Below are positions 1 to 11,035 of a stretch of 64,000 nucleotides of DNA, piece by piece (position 1 is the stretch's first letter; each line of letters starts with the position of its first letter). The notes beneath the pieces were generated by a model that did no database searches, had not been told where the DNA came from, and saw only the letters and a list, made by a program, of their open reading frames with translations. Source of the stretch: Branchiostoma floridae (Eukaryota > Chordata > Leptocardii > Amphioxiformes > Branchiostomatidae); assembly GCF_000003815.2 (NCBI RefSeq), contig NC_049997.1:5685321-5749320 (forward strand), in the 5' to 3' direction. The translations under genes were made by a program, and so were the position numbers.

Positions 1-517
1 GACTGTGAATAATGGACTTGCTGTGTCAAAGCGGGGGTTTTACCACCCCTAGGAGAGCGATATGTACACACACACATCTCTACGCTTTGAACTGGCACTT
101 TTCATTTAGTGAAGACCTTCAAAGTCTCCAAACTTTGCTAGGGCAAAAATGTATGTTGAAAAAGTGCAAAAGTGCTGATGCTACTTCTCATATTCTATAG
201 AAATCTTCACTCTTTTGAACTTGACGAAATTGAGTTCTAAACTAGAATTTGTTATCCAGCACCAGTCATTCTATGAAATTTTGCTGTATATGATGGAAAA
301 TTTGTAGCTTATTCCCTCCGCTTTGACAGACAAAGATTTGGGAATAAAAATATCTGAATGAAGAAAATGATCGACTTCTGTATGGCAGGAAACGACAAAA
401 AAGTATGATCTCCCATCAAAAATGAATGGGGAAAATTCCAGCTTGCCAGAGCCCTGGTCCAAACATACATCTTACGCAGCGCATGCCACATGGATCTTTG
501 CACGTAGACTTCAGAAG
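1..517. other. No recognisable feature (intronic or intergenic)
   Basis: AT-rich sequence with only short open frames lacking domain similarity. Nothing recognisable before the family A MITE. Confidence 0.5.
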
Positions 518-725
518 TACTGTAAATGCAGAAACTTTTGCGGTGGATTAATGTTTGCGTTTTCGGTGGCCGCTTCATGTAAACTTAAAACCACCGCGAA
601 CATTTTTCCTTGGCAGTAAGAGACTACAGTGCATGGTGCTACCGCGAAGTTAAAACCACCGCGAAAAGTTCTTTTTCCCGCTACCGCAAAATCAAATCCC
701 CACAAACTTAAATGCATTTAGAGTA
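518..725. mobile_element. MITE family A, copy 1
   Basis: About 208 bp bounded by inverted termini TACTGTAAATGCA and TGCATTTAGAGTA. The interior repeats motifs such as ACCGCGAA and AAAACCACCGCG in both orientations, so the element can fold on itself. Five further copies lie at 23113, 32111, 40144, 44332 and 58496. There is no coding capacity. The superfamily is not assigned. Confidence 0.85.
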
Positions 726-1529
726 CCTGCCCAACTCCAATTTTACCTGCACTATTGTGCATTATATGGAATGGTGTCTGAAGCCCTGGACATAAAACCT
801 TGTCTTATATAGCAAAATATTTTGTAGAAATAGCCAAATATTTTGTAGAAATAGCCAAATATTTATAGAATGAAGTTCTTGCTTTGACTCTAAACTTGAA
901 CATGACAGTGCAAGCTTGTTAGACAGTTATATTGTGAAATTGAAAGCAACTTGACACATTGCATCAAAGAAAGCAAAGCAAAAATTTAGCACGAAATTCA
1001 CAGGATTTAACTTGTGGAATAAACTTAAGGAAGTATCTTACTTAATGGCTATTTCCAATAACCTGTTCATCTGAGCTTCTTCGTGCAAATTTTTGGGATT
1101 CTTAGACGATGTCATTTATATAATGAAATCAACATGGCCTAACCAACACTGGAAATGCAGAGAATACAACTTTAAAGCCAATCTGAAATATCAATCTGAA
1201 TTGAGATTAAACTAATATTTGCAGTTTGGGCATAAAAATCCTACAATATGTCACCTTTAGTAGTTTGATCAGTCCATTGTACGTTGTCACACATTTTCTT
1301 CTCTGAAACAAAGAAAATAACACAGAGTCCTTTTGTCTTTGAAAGCTTGCTAAAACCACCACACATTTAGGGATTTCTGTTGATTGAAAAGGCTGTCAAC
1401 ACATCCAAAGCCTTTCTTCAAACTTGAGCTAGGCTTTTAGGAGGTAGAAAAAATAGGTTTTCTTTTAGCTGAAAACTGACTTGATCAAGCTTTATTCAGT
1501 CACTTATCAGTTGAAGGTTGAAGCCTAGT
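726..1529. other. No gene seen; short local repeat
   Basis: A 20-bp motif (AAATATTTTGTAGAAATAGC) recurs in tandem around 815-862. The remainder is AT-rich non-coding sequence. Confidence 0.5.
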
Positions 1530-1790
1530 TAATCTATATGCAAATCCTTTACTTGCACAGAAGTGTACTTTCAAGTCTTCATCTTCCAAATGCAAAAATG
1601 AAAGACATGTCAGTCTTTTAAACAAGTGAACAATGGCTGATCAATTATTTGCACAATTTAATCTATCAGTAAATCCTTTACTTGCACAGCAGCATACTTT
1701 CAAGTTTTCATCTTCCAATACAAAAATCAAAGACATGTCAGGCTTTGAAACAAGTGAACAATGGCTGATAAATTATTTGCACAATTGCGC
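1530..1790. repeat. Tandem repeat, about 130-bp unit, roughly two copies
   Basis: The segment containing AATCCTTTACTTGCACAG occurs near 1542 and again near 1672. The following GAACAATGGCTGAT block recurs near 1628 and 1757. This gives an imperfect tandem array of about 130-bp units. A 86-codon open frame crosses the array but is explained by the repeat. Confidence 0.75.
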
Positions 1791-2150
1791 AACTCTAATT
1801 TCTGTGCACAATTATATAGTATGCAGCCTTTTATCAATGTCCACTAAATTTCAACTCGTTGTGCTCGTTAATTTTCAGTCGACGTCCTTTTGAAAATCGG
1901 GAGGTAATTGGTGAGAAAAACAACAAAGGTGAACTGTGATCAGAGCTGTGTAGGTCTTGATCCTCATGCCTTGAAATCTTCAAAAACATAAATTATCATA
2001 TTTGTCACAATGAATTTGATGAAGATACCTTTCGTATTTCAAAGCAGTCTAATGTGATTGGTCGCTTCGCTACCTCACAAGACAACGATGACAAATGCGG
2101 TCTTTGTCAACTCAACGGACGAACAACACCTCACCATTTCCATTCTGCTA
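1791..2150. other. No gene seen
   Basis: Unique AT-rich sequence up to the MITE terminus at 2151. Confidence 0.4.
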
Positions 2151-2888
2151 AGGCCACAGCAAGTAAATTTTATGGATGACATCCTTTAATCCAAGAACAA
2201 AAGAAACAAGATGGTTGAAAAAACAAGATGGCTAAGATTTTCAAAATAGACACCATAAATGTTACATAATAAGAATTGAAGCAACAAAACATGGTAGCAC
2301 ATACAACAAGACTTAGTCTTTTAATTCTGTATCCACGAGGTGCACAATGTGACACTAGGGTGGTAGACTGGTATCATAGTTGAATTAGTTTTACTTCTAC
2401 AACTACAGTCATGGCTACATTACTATTACATAGTACCTTACTACAGTCAAACCAGCCCAAGACGACCACCCGGGGGACCGGAAAAAAGCGGTCGATTTGG
2501 ACAGGTGGTGGCTGAGAAGAGTATCGACTCAAAACATGCCCGATGCAAAGTATAAATGGTTTGTTTCCACTGTGCTTAATGGCATAAAGCAAGCGCACTG
2601 CACGCACGCAAAGAAGCGAGGTCTGTAATCTCAAATACAACAGGCACACTGTAAACTGTAAATTTAACTCCAAAATCCGACGAAAACTGGCCGATTTCGG
2701 CACAAAATCGTGCTAGTTATCATCAAAAATCGATGAAAACCTCAATTTTGAAAATGATGCGGTCGTTATGGGTCCCAATTTCACCCATGTCCAGTATCAG
2801 GGTGAAATGCACGAAGTTGTCCTAAGTTAAGTTAGATGTCTGAAGTTGTCCAAAGTTGTCCAAAGTTGTACGAACTTGTCCGAAGTTA

Positions 2889-3095
2889 TGACGTCATCTA
2901 AACTTTGGACAGTCAGCCGGGTGGTGTACGGAGTTGTACGAACTTGTCCGAAGTTATGACGTCACGCTAACCATGACGTCATCTAAACTTTGGACAGTCA
3001 GCCGGGTGGTGTACGGAGTTGTACGAACTTGTCCGAAGTTATGACGTCACGCTAAGCATGACGTCATCTAAACTTTGGACAGTCAGCCGGGTGTA
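2889..3095. repeat. Left subterminal array of element M, 85-bp units
   Basis: GACGTCATCTAAACTTTGG starts at 2890, 2975 and 3060, which gives an exact 85-bp period over about 2.4 units. Each unit contains two TGACGTCA palindromes. The array is inverted relative to the right-hand array. Confidence 0.95.
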
Positions 3096-3179
3096 CTGAT
3101 CAGGTCGCGTATTCCTAGGAAGATGTCGCCTAGCATGACTTTGGCGATACATATACTACACTACGCGTCTACAAGTTTT

Positions 3180-4125
3180 CTGTGTTACGTTCAAATGTCT
3201 CAACTGTCATTTCTAGAACCTTTTTTCTAATGTTCTCATCTTCTTAGACGTCACAATCTGACGCTTACGTCACTAACTCAGGTGTTTTCGTAATTCGAAA
3301 CCGGAATGCGTTCTTCGAACGGTGTCGTTTTTCAGTCTAACAGTTTGAAACCGTGTGGCGATGAAGTCGCCACGGCTACTTTTTAGTCTGTGTCTTTGAC
3401 GAAATAGACTTTTTTAACGGGGGAATTACGGACAATATTATATCATATCATGTCGTGCAGTAAATCTTTGAAGGCTACAGATCTCCATTCGTCCTAGAGA
3501 GTCGAGTTTGACTGGAAGGATTTTCCGGAAGAACTTGTTCAGGTGGGTTAGTCGTATTAATCGCACCTTGATATCTTTTGAGTTCTGACTTTTGATTCAT
3601 AAATCTTATATTCTTTAGAAGTTACATCTTACAAAACAACAGATTTTTTTATCAGAATGCAGATTACTTATCTTTATTAAGATTTGTCTTATTCTTCACA
3701 GGGATGTTGTGCTGTTGCATCTGTTTTGTGCGTGCCAACGGTGGCTGTTTTATATAGCCTTATCACGGTCGCGGCTTTTGCTGTAAGCCATGCACAAGTC
3801 TCTCCACCTGACACCAAATGGAGGGAAAATGTTCTTCTGTGGACAGCCATCTGTCTGCCAACAGGTAGATTTACTTCTTAACACCTTTTTATTGTTTCAA
3901 ATCAAACGTTTGATTCAATGTAGATATAACGTTATATGTTCAAAATTTACAACCGTCATTTCTAGAACCAATACCTTGTCGAACATTCTTTTGCTTAACG
4001 TCACCAACAGACATTTACGTCATTTGCTCAGGTGATTTTTGAAATTCGAACCCGGAATGCGTTCGTAGAATGGTGTCGTTTTTCAATCTCTGTATTGCGC
4101 CACGGCTGCTTTTATTTCATTTGTT
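3180..4125. repeat. Internal direct duplication in element M
   Basis: The segment at about 3180-3385 recurs diverged at about 3935-4125. Both contain, in order, CATTTCTAGAACC, TTACGTCA, CTCAGGTG, CGGAATGCGTTC, GGTGTCGTTTTTCA and GCCACGGCT. A 65-codon frame at 3684-3881 lies between them and has no recognisable domain. Confidence 0.8.
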
Positions 4126-5103
4126 CTATTCTTTCTAAACATCTATTAGCGGGGATCAATGATGATAGGTAAGCGGAAAATTGATTTTTTAATGTATACA
4201 GAATTGCGATGATGTTGATCATTTTTGCGTCGATATCTGTTTCCATAAGGATTATTTATTATACGCTATTCTTAATATAAAGTAGTTAAAATGACCAGCT
4301 ACTTAATGTTGTTTACCTGATTTTATTATTTGCTATTGCTTTGTTTAGTTTAGTGTTAGCGTTGTCTTCGAAAAGATAGCATTGATGAGATGATTAAGTG
4401 TGTCTTGTAAATGAATCGTGAAACGATAAATAGCGACGACAACAATTAACGTTGGCATTAGTGAGTGACAATTTCTTTTTAATTAAAACACAGCGAAGCA
4501 GAAGAAGACATGAATAAGTCCATTGAGGCAAACGATGTGATCGGGGGAGAGAAAAGGAAGCTGTGCGCCGCTTCAACGCTGCTGTCTCCACTATGTGATG
4601 CAGACGATGACAACGACTTTGCTCTGACAACCAATAAAAGGAGATCAATTTAAACAGTCTTTCTATGTAAAAGGGGTGTGACCGTGCAGGCAGAAAATGG
4701 CATACTTCTGTACTAAATGGTGGAAGTACTTCAATTAATTGTTAAATTACAAGGAATAAAATAACAACTACTACTTCTTATTATACAAAGTAGTGAAAGA
4801 TGACTGCAATACATGTAGTTTATAAGTAGATAGGGGAGATGTTTTCAGGTACTTGTATTTAGAAGTGACGTAAAAAAAGGGAAATATAATATTAAGAGTG
4901 AACTTAAATTATTTTGTGTGCATTGTTAAAACGAACGTTAAGAGGAGAAATAAAAGACAAAAAAATTGAAATAAATGAATTTTTTTACATTGCATGAACA
5001 TTGATTTTGTGCTGATTAATGTGCATCTATATTTTATTTGTTTATATGCGTGAGTGGTGTGTATCTTATTTACACATATATAAGTTTTTACTATGTATTA
5101 ATT
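4126..5103. other. Interior of element M, no gene seen
   Basis: AT-rich sequence without a long open frame in either strand and without transposase motifs. Confidence 0.5.
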
Positions 5104-5105
5104 AA

Positions 5106-5850
5106 CTTGTTGACCTACCCTGCCCACTGTCCAAAGTTAGATGACGTCACGTAACTTTGCACAACTTAGGACAACTTTGCACACTTGTTGACCTACCCTG
5201 CCCACTGTCCAAAGTTAGATGACGTCACGTAACTTTGCACAACTTAGGACAACTTTGCACACTTGTTGACCTACCCTGCCCACTGTCCAAAGTTAGATGA
5301 CGTCACGTAACTTTGCACAACTTAGGACAACTTTGCACACTTGTTGACCTACCCTGCCCACTGTCCAAAGTTAGATGACGTCACGTAACTTTGCACAACT
5401 TAGGACAACTTTGCACACTTGTTGACCTACCCTGCCTACTGTCCAAAGTTAGATGACGTCACGTAACTTTGCACAACTTAGGACAACTTCGCACACTTGT
5501 TGACCTACCCTGCCGACTGTCCAAAGTTAGATGACGTCACGTAACTTTGCACAACTTAGGACAACTTCGCACACATGCCGCCCTACCCTGCCCACTGTCC
5601 AAAGTTAGATGACGTCACGTAACTTTGCACAACTTAGGACAACTTCGCACACATGCCGCCCTACCCTGCCCACTGTCCAAAGTTAGATGACGTCACGTAA
5701 CTTTGCACAACTTAGGACAACTTCGCACACATGCCACCCTACCCTGCCTACTGTACGAAGTTAGATGACGTCACGTAACTTTGCACAACTTCGGACAACT
5801 TCGTACACTTGACACCCTACCCTGCCTACTGTACGAAGTTAGATTACGTC
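5106..5850. repeat. Right subterminal array of element M, 78-bp units
   Basis: TGACCTACCC or its variants recur at 5111, 5189, 5267, 5345, 5423 and 5501, then about 5579, 5657, 5735 and 5813, giving a 78-bp period and about 9.5 units. Units on the left are almost identical. Those on the right diverge (GCCGCCCTACCC, then CACCCTACCC), suggesting recent amplification at one end. Most units carry TGACGTCA. Confidence 0.97.
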
Positions 5851-6321
5851 ATCCAATAAATGTTTTGACGTCATCTGTGACTCCCGATATAGCATCAAAG
5901 CCAGTGGGAAACGGTTGTAACTTAGTACAACTTCGTACAACTTCGTACACCCTAACTTCGTGCACTTCACCCTGATACTGGACATAGCTCCCCAATTTGG
6001 GCCGGTCGTGGTCGCGTTGGCCAGGTGGTCGTTGAGAAAAGGTCGCTTAATGCTTACGTCAATGGGAAAATAAATCGGGACCGAGAAAAAGTGGTCGAAA
6101 AGGCCAGGTGGTCGCTGAGAAGAGGTGGTCGCTCGGGCAGGTTTGACTGTATTGTCACCCGGTTTCTACAAGTTATAAAGTACAATCAAGGCTAAAACAC
6201 GGTCCTTTTGGTACCTTCCCTGATCTTCTCTGGAGAAAAAAAGCTCTCTTTTTTCAAAATCAGGCAAAAATTAATAAGCACATTGATGTCATCCATACAA
6301 TTTACTTGCTGTGGCCTGAAC

Positions 6322-8159
6322 GGTAACCGGTCGTTTCGTTACATCGCCTTTTCGTTACAGTCGATTCGTTACATCACGAAGTCATTTCGTTACACATGGC
6401 AAGGTCATTTCGTTACACTTGATTATAATTCTATTTTGGTCGCATGTTAAACGCTATAAGTGTTTCCTGTTATCTTTCTGAGGTTGATCTTCCTTGGTTG
6501 ACATCATAGACGTGACAGGACACACAATTTTACGTTTGGTTTTGGTTACATGTTTATTTTTTATCGTTCGGTTTTGTTCCGTTCCGTGATACCAATAGAC
6601 ACATATCATTCATCCCTAACACGGTCCCCGTGTCTCATATCTCTCTACTAACACTGTTCAATGTTTCTATACCTTCAAAAAAGGGTATTCGATTAAGTTT
6701 TTACCGGGGAAATGCGAATTTCGGGAAAGGTAAGTCGGGGAATAATTTGCGGCTCGGCTCGGCTCCGATCCAAGATGCAATGCATGACGGTCTAGCATCA
6801 GTTGTCGACAAAGGAAAATATTCGTGTGTGTTGTAGGAAATGTACGGAAACATGATATTTTCTCCGTTTAAATTGGCATATGGGTAGTGTTTAACCATAC
6901 TAAAAGTATTTAATGGTGATCTATTTTACACATCACTTGTGTAGAAGTCGTGCGGTGAGGCACTTTGTCTATAGGTTTCTATCCATACCATCAATTTTAT
7001 AAAAGCTCCTTGATACCATGTAGAAGTAGAAGAACTTTGTCGCTGTAATGTATCTTAACCCGACTTTGCATTTAATCATTCATATTTCTATTCAGTCAGA
7101 AATACACAACAAGACTATTGTACCATTTGGGTTCCCTACCGACCCTTGTCCTGTATACTATTACAGTACATGTACTAACGTACGTGGTGGCCGGAAGGAG
7201 GACAGTGAACCCTTGAATCATGCAATGCATGACGGTCTAGCATCAGTTGTCGACAAAGAAAAATATTAGTGTGTGTTGTAGGAAATGTACTGAAACATTA
7301 TATTTTCTCCTTTTATACTGGCACATGGGTAGTGTTTGATAAGAAAAATGGTAAGGAGTGATATCAGCCTAAAATATTTAATCTAAAGGGGTATTGGATA
7401 TCGTTTTTTTTGGCAATTTCTCGACGCCGAACGGACAAGAAGCCCACGAAAGTGCGTCGCCGGTCTATTAAACAACAATAGGTTCTGTACTGCCCGCGCT
7501 GGGGAAAACGTCCAAAAAAACAGGGAAGGACGATAGTAGGAAAATGGAATGTCATGGAAACTTATAGGAAATGTTTTCAGGTCCTAAAATAGCCAACTCC
7601 TCGGCTCTTGGACCAACAAGCCACCAAGAAGTAAAGAAAACTCCGTCAATGTAGCGAAACGACTCCCTCAGTAAACGGGCGAGTCATGCTCGTTTTGTGT
7701 GCGGAAACCTGTGTGTGTGGTATGAAATCTTTATTAAACATGTTTAACCAGAAAGCAGGATATTTCCACAAAAACGAAGTAGATTATGTCATGTATTTTC
7801 CTAGCAGCCTGTGTATATTGATTTGATCGAACAGTCAGCCGACATTTATAATAATACATCGAGCGGTTGCACCCGGTGGACCCGGCGGGCTGACATGCAG
7901 CGTGGCCCGCCAGCGCCTCCAGCGCTTAGCGACGTTCAATATCTGCCGAAAAAAAAGAAAAAAAGAATTGAATTTTGAGTCCCGGCTTTTTGTTACCACA
8001 CAAAGTAATAGTAAGAAGTACTATAACGGCCGTACTTTAATCTGTAACGAAATGACTTCGTGATGTAACGAAATGACTTCATGCCGGTAACGAAATGACT
8101 TCATGATGTAACGAAATGACGTGTAACGAAAAGACGATGTAACGAAACGACCTGTATTC
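6322..8159. mobile_element. Foldback-like element N built on TTTCGTTACA
   Basis: Inverted ends contain five TTTCGTTACA-like motifs on the left (about 6329-6418) and six TGTAACGAAA-like motifs on the right (about 8041-8152). The outermost blocks read GGTCGTTTCGTTACATCG and its complement. An 8-bp direct repeat, GCCTGAAC, flanks the element at 6314-6321 and 8160-8167. The interior holds no transposase frame but carries a diverged direct duplication. An 8-bp duplication fits hAT or P-type transposition, but the termini do not look like classical hAT ends, so the class is left open. Confidence 0.8.
6775..7338. repeat. Internal direct duplication in element N
   Basis: About 118 bp starting ATGCAATGCATGACGG at 6775 recur at 7220, offset 445 bp, with a few substitutions. 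Shared blocks include CTAGCATCAGTTGTCGAC, GTGTGTTGTAGGAAATGTAC and GGGTAGTGTTT. Confidence 0.9.
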
Positions 8160-8369
8160 GCCTGAACTAAAAGTCCTGGATAGAACCCTGCACTGACAAG
8201 GATTCTGTATGTAATGGACTTTGCAGCACGACGGCCTTCTAGAAAGGGCAAAAGTTCACAGGCTTGACTGAATAAAAAGAGCATAACGTCAACTCTCTTA
8301 ATCCCACTGGGTGCTTTAGTCTAAGACTAGCACTGTAAAGTAACACGGTATCATGTGGCCTTGTCAGAA

Positions 8370-8462
8370 TGTTGAACACCTGGATACCTACAGTTTGCAC
8401 ATCTCATACAGTGTACCCTGTGCGATTGTTGAGCAATAAATTCATTCATTCATTCATTCTCA
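8370..8462 (+). mobile_element. 3' end of a non-LTR retroposon
   Basis: The segment ends GTACCCTGTGCGATTGTTGAG, then CAATAAA and an (ATTC)n microsatellite, a tail typical of CR1/L2-type LINEs and dependent SINEs. A close match occurs at about 47080-47120 with the same tail. Confidence 0.6.
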
Positions 8463-8714
8463 GGGTTACTGAGGCTGCATTTAGTAGAATCTCTTAAACT
8501 TACAGTCTTTATTTTAATATGACACTGGGGTTTGCAGTAGAAAACATACCAAATATCTTGTAAATTTGTCGTTCTTTTGTTCAATTATCCTCCTTACAAG
8601 ATTTTAACAAAAACGCTTCTGCAGTTCCAGAGCAACCTGCTAGGGGACCCAAACATACACCATGTGTTACTTATGTTGCAAGCTATCGGTCGCAAAAAAT
8701 CAAGACCATATCAC

Positions 8715-9205
8715 AGTTAGTGAGATCGGATAGCATAATCGGTAGCGCTTTGGGCTCAGGCCCAAGAGGTCCTGGGTTCAAAACCCGCCATGTCACCGGT
8801 ATTGTGCCCTTGGGAAAGACACTTAACACGACTTTCCTCATCTCACTAACTGACAGGTGAAAAATGAGTACCTAGCTTCAGCTAGGGCTATCCCTCGGAT
8901 AGGACGTTAAATGGAGGTCCCGTGTTCGGGGAGAGCCATACCCCAGGCAGGTAAAAGAACCCGCCATAACTTATCGAAAAGTGTATAGGGGGACTTTCCC
9001 ATTGTGAGCCATTCCAGCCAAATGGGGTAGGCAGTTTTCCCGACCAGTCTTCATAACCCCAGCTTCGCCTATTGTGTCAGTAAGTGACAAAGTTGCCAGA
9101 GCTCAATTTTTCTGACTTAAGGAGAAGAGATGCTGCTACAGTGAGCGTAGTTCGGTGCCTAGAAGTGGTCTATAGCCTTGCACGAAGCAAACTTCTTAAA
9201 AAGAT
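8715..9205 (+). mobile_element. tRNA-derived SINE
   Basis: The head is tRNA-like. A candidate A box lies at 8731-8748 (TAGCATAATCGGTAGCGC), and a B box GGTTCAAAACC lies at 8775-8785. The body has CCTTGGGAAAGACACTT and CACGACTTTCCTCATCTCACT, blocks shared with the tRNA-like copies at 17735, 30137 and 63830. Boundaries are approximate. It is not a functional tRNA gene, because the acceptor stem does not pair. Confidence 0.7.
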
Positions 9206-9237
9206 TAAAAACTTGTGAAACAATTTTTTTTTAAATA

Positions 9238-9395
9238 TAGACATGGATACAATGTTCCTCACTAGTGTCACTTCTCCAAGTACAATAGAGGCTGTCATAC
9301 AATAAATTTTCCCATTTCGGTACTTTCTTGTAATTTTTTTTCAAAAATCAAGCAAAAAATTTATGTCATCCATAAGATTTACTTGCTGTGGCCTA
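9238..9395. mobile_element. MITE family B, copy 2 (right end only)
   Basis: The segment ends ATTTACTTGCTGTGGCCT and matches the right third of the copy at 10423-10973, including CAAGTACAAT, TTTTCCCATTT and GGTACTTTCTTGT. The left part is missing. Confidence 0.8.
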
Positions 9396-9833
9396 CGATT
9401 AAGTTTGACATTGGAGAGTCAAAAACTACCACTGCCCCCTTAATGTCCCACGCTGGTGTGGTTTACGAGCACCTTGAGGTTGTGCCTACCCTGCGTTATC
9501 ACAAGATCTCACATATACCACAAATTATCACCATAGCCACCTTTTGTGGCCGTCACGAGGGCCACTATTGCACCAGGAATAATTTACAAGTCTCGGTGCA
9601 TCAAACAGGATTATGGGCGATGTTCATAAAAACGTTGGCTAGCCTCCAGAAACTACTGTGCTCGTTATTCGGGAATGGGGTATCTTTGGGAGTAACTTCT
9701 TACAGATAATCTGCAATTCTGTGCAATTCTGCAAGGGGTTGTTAAATCTCAAGTCATAGAGTTTTAGCCACAAGAATGCCATTAGCTGTTCAATACAGGA
9801 CTATGTTATTGGATGATTGGTTGATTTACCTGA
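9396..9833. other. No gene recognised
   Basis: A 108-codon frame beginning at 9383 starts inside the MITE terminus and has no recognisable domain. It is treated as chance. Confidence 0.4.
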
Positions 9834-10174
9834 CAGGGCTCTAAATACTGGGTGCATGTGCACCCAGGTGCACCCAAAATTGGAGCTGTGCACCCAATTT
9901 TTTTCTGTGGGTGCACAGGCTGCACCCAAATATTTTTTTTAGGTTTACGTATGTAAAGATATCAAAGTATACTACTAGTCTAGTGTACATGTTCTTGACA
10001 TCTAAGTGTTAAAAAGATGATAAAAATGTCTGTCATGGTACTTGTTTAAGAATTTGATAGCTTGTGACTAAGTTTTGTAATTACTTTTTTCTGACATTCT
10101 ACTTTGTGGTGCACCCAATTTTTTAAGCTGGGTGCACCAGTGCACCCAATCCAAAAAATGAATTTCGAGCCCTG
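9834..10174. mobile_element. hAT-like MITE (family I), copy 1
   Basis: The ends are CAGGGCTCTAAATAC and the inverted AATTTCGAGCCCTG. GGTGCACCCA motifs repeat in both orientations just inside each end. CCTGA flanks both sides as a 5-bp direct repeat. There is no coding capacity. CAGGG termini are typical of hAT elements. Confidence 0.75.
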
Positions 10175-10415
10175 CCTGAGGTAGGGCATATTTTTACAGG
10201 GAGTCCTCCCTTTATGTTGCACTTCCTCAAACACGGGTCTGCCATTTTATGTCCCTTCCAAAAGACAAGTACATCTCCAACCAAGATGCCCAAGCTAGTA
10301 TTTGGGCCAGGGTTTCCCAGTTACCTACCATTGGAACCAGCTGCAGGAGCTCAACTGTGAGGCTGCTACCAGTTGAGCTACAGGGACATCCTGGACTGTC
10401 ACCAATGCCTTTGGT
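10175..10415 (-). mobile_element. tRNA-derived SINE, antisense, copy 1 of 2
   Basis: Read on the minus strand, the segment starts CCCTGTAGCTCAACTGGTAG, a tRNA-like A-box region, followed by GGTTCCAATG, a weak B box. A second copy lies at 46390-46615, sharing GGCATATTTTTACAGG-like sequence, CATTTTATG.CC, CCTTTCCAAAAGA, ACCAAGATG and GAGCCACAGGGACATCC-like sequence. Open frames here on both strands are repeat-derived. Confidence 0.65.
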
Positions 10416-10422
10416 GATACTT

Positions 10423-10973
10423 AGGCCACAGCAAGTAAATCTTATGGAAAATAAGTTATGGATGACATCCTCTGCAGACTGCAAAAATAGTGAGATAGGG
10501 CGGAAAAAAAACAAGATGGCTAAATAAAAACAAGATGGCTAAATTTTCAAAATAGACACCATAATTGCATAAATGTTGTAAGAAGAGTTAAAGTGACAAA
10601 ACATGGTAGTACTGACGACAAAGCATTCATTCCTGTATTAAAGAAGTGAACTAGTGTAGTAAAAGTGACACTAGTGTGGTAGACTGGTATCACTTACCAA
10701 GTTGGCAACTTCACTTATGACTTCCATAGTGGTGCCACTTTTCCAACTATCCAGCTGGTTTCACTTCTTCAAGTACAATCATGGCTACCTCCCTAATGTC
10801 ACTCCTACAAGTACAATCATTAGGCTCCAACACAACATATTTTCCCATTTTGGTACTTTCTTGTCATGTTGACCATCTCCGAAGAAGAAACAAATTCTTG
10901 GTTTTTTTTCTGAAATCAGGCAAAAATTAATGAGCGTGCGGATGTCATCCATAAAATTTACTTGCTGTGGCCT
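10423..10973. mobile_element. MITE family B, copy 3 (complete)
   Basis: This is the uninterrupted 551-bp reference copy, from AGGCCACAGCAAGTAAAT to ATTTACTTGCTGTGGCCT. It ends only 62 bp before the channel exon at 11036, so it probably borders the branch-point region of that intron. Confidence 0.9.
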
Positions 10974-11035
10974 TATCACAGAAAAAAAATATAGATTACA
11001 TAACATCATCAAGTTGTTGTTTTTATTGTTTATAG

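Larger units (their letters stand above)
2444..6149. mobile_element. Foldback-like DNA transposon (element M) with subterminal tandem arrays
   Basis: The termini are inverted: CAGTCAAACC at the left and GGTTTGACTG at the right, each flanked by TA. The sequence next to the termini repeats GACCACC and GGTGGTCG motifs. Farther in, both sides carry CCAGTATCAGGGTGAA in opposite orientation. Next come related arrays in opposite orientation, 85-bp units on the left and 78-bp units on the right. The interior is unique apart from a direct duplication. No transposase frame is present, so the element is non-autonomous. The uninterrupted MITE B copy near 10797 reads CTAATGTCACTC at the equivalent site, which supports TA as the duplicated target. 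The superfamily is uncertain. Confidence 0.8.
2151..6317. mobile_element. MITE family B, copy 1, split by a nested element
   Basis: The left end AGGCCACAGCAAGTAAAT begins at 2151. The inverted right end ATTTACTTGCTGTGGCCT finishes at 6317. The two halves (2151-2443 and 6150-6317) align with the uninterrupted copy at 10423-10973, sharing AAACAAGATGGCTAA, AAAATAGACACCAT, GGTAGACTGGTATCA and AATCAGGCAAAAATTAAT in order. The uninterrupted copy is about 551 bp, so the extra 3.7 kb here is a later insertion. No transposase remains. Confidence 0.85.

Noticed and set aside
2080-2150. Possible zinc-knuckle-like CGLCQLNGRTTPHHFH in one frame before MITE B
   Set aside because: The frame is very short and the second Cys-His spacing does not match a LINE knuckle convincingly.
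3684-3881. Open frame with a hydrophobic segment inside element M
   Set aside because: It has no relation to any transposase and is not preserved in the related internal duplication.
8731-8800. tRNA gene candidate
   Set aside because: A and B boxes are present, but no cloverleaf with paired acceptor stem forms and the same head is repeated with SINE bodies at several places.
9383-9709. 108-codon open frame
   Set aside because: It starts in a MITE terminus and shows no domain or repeat-protein similarity.
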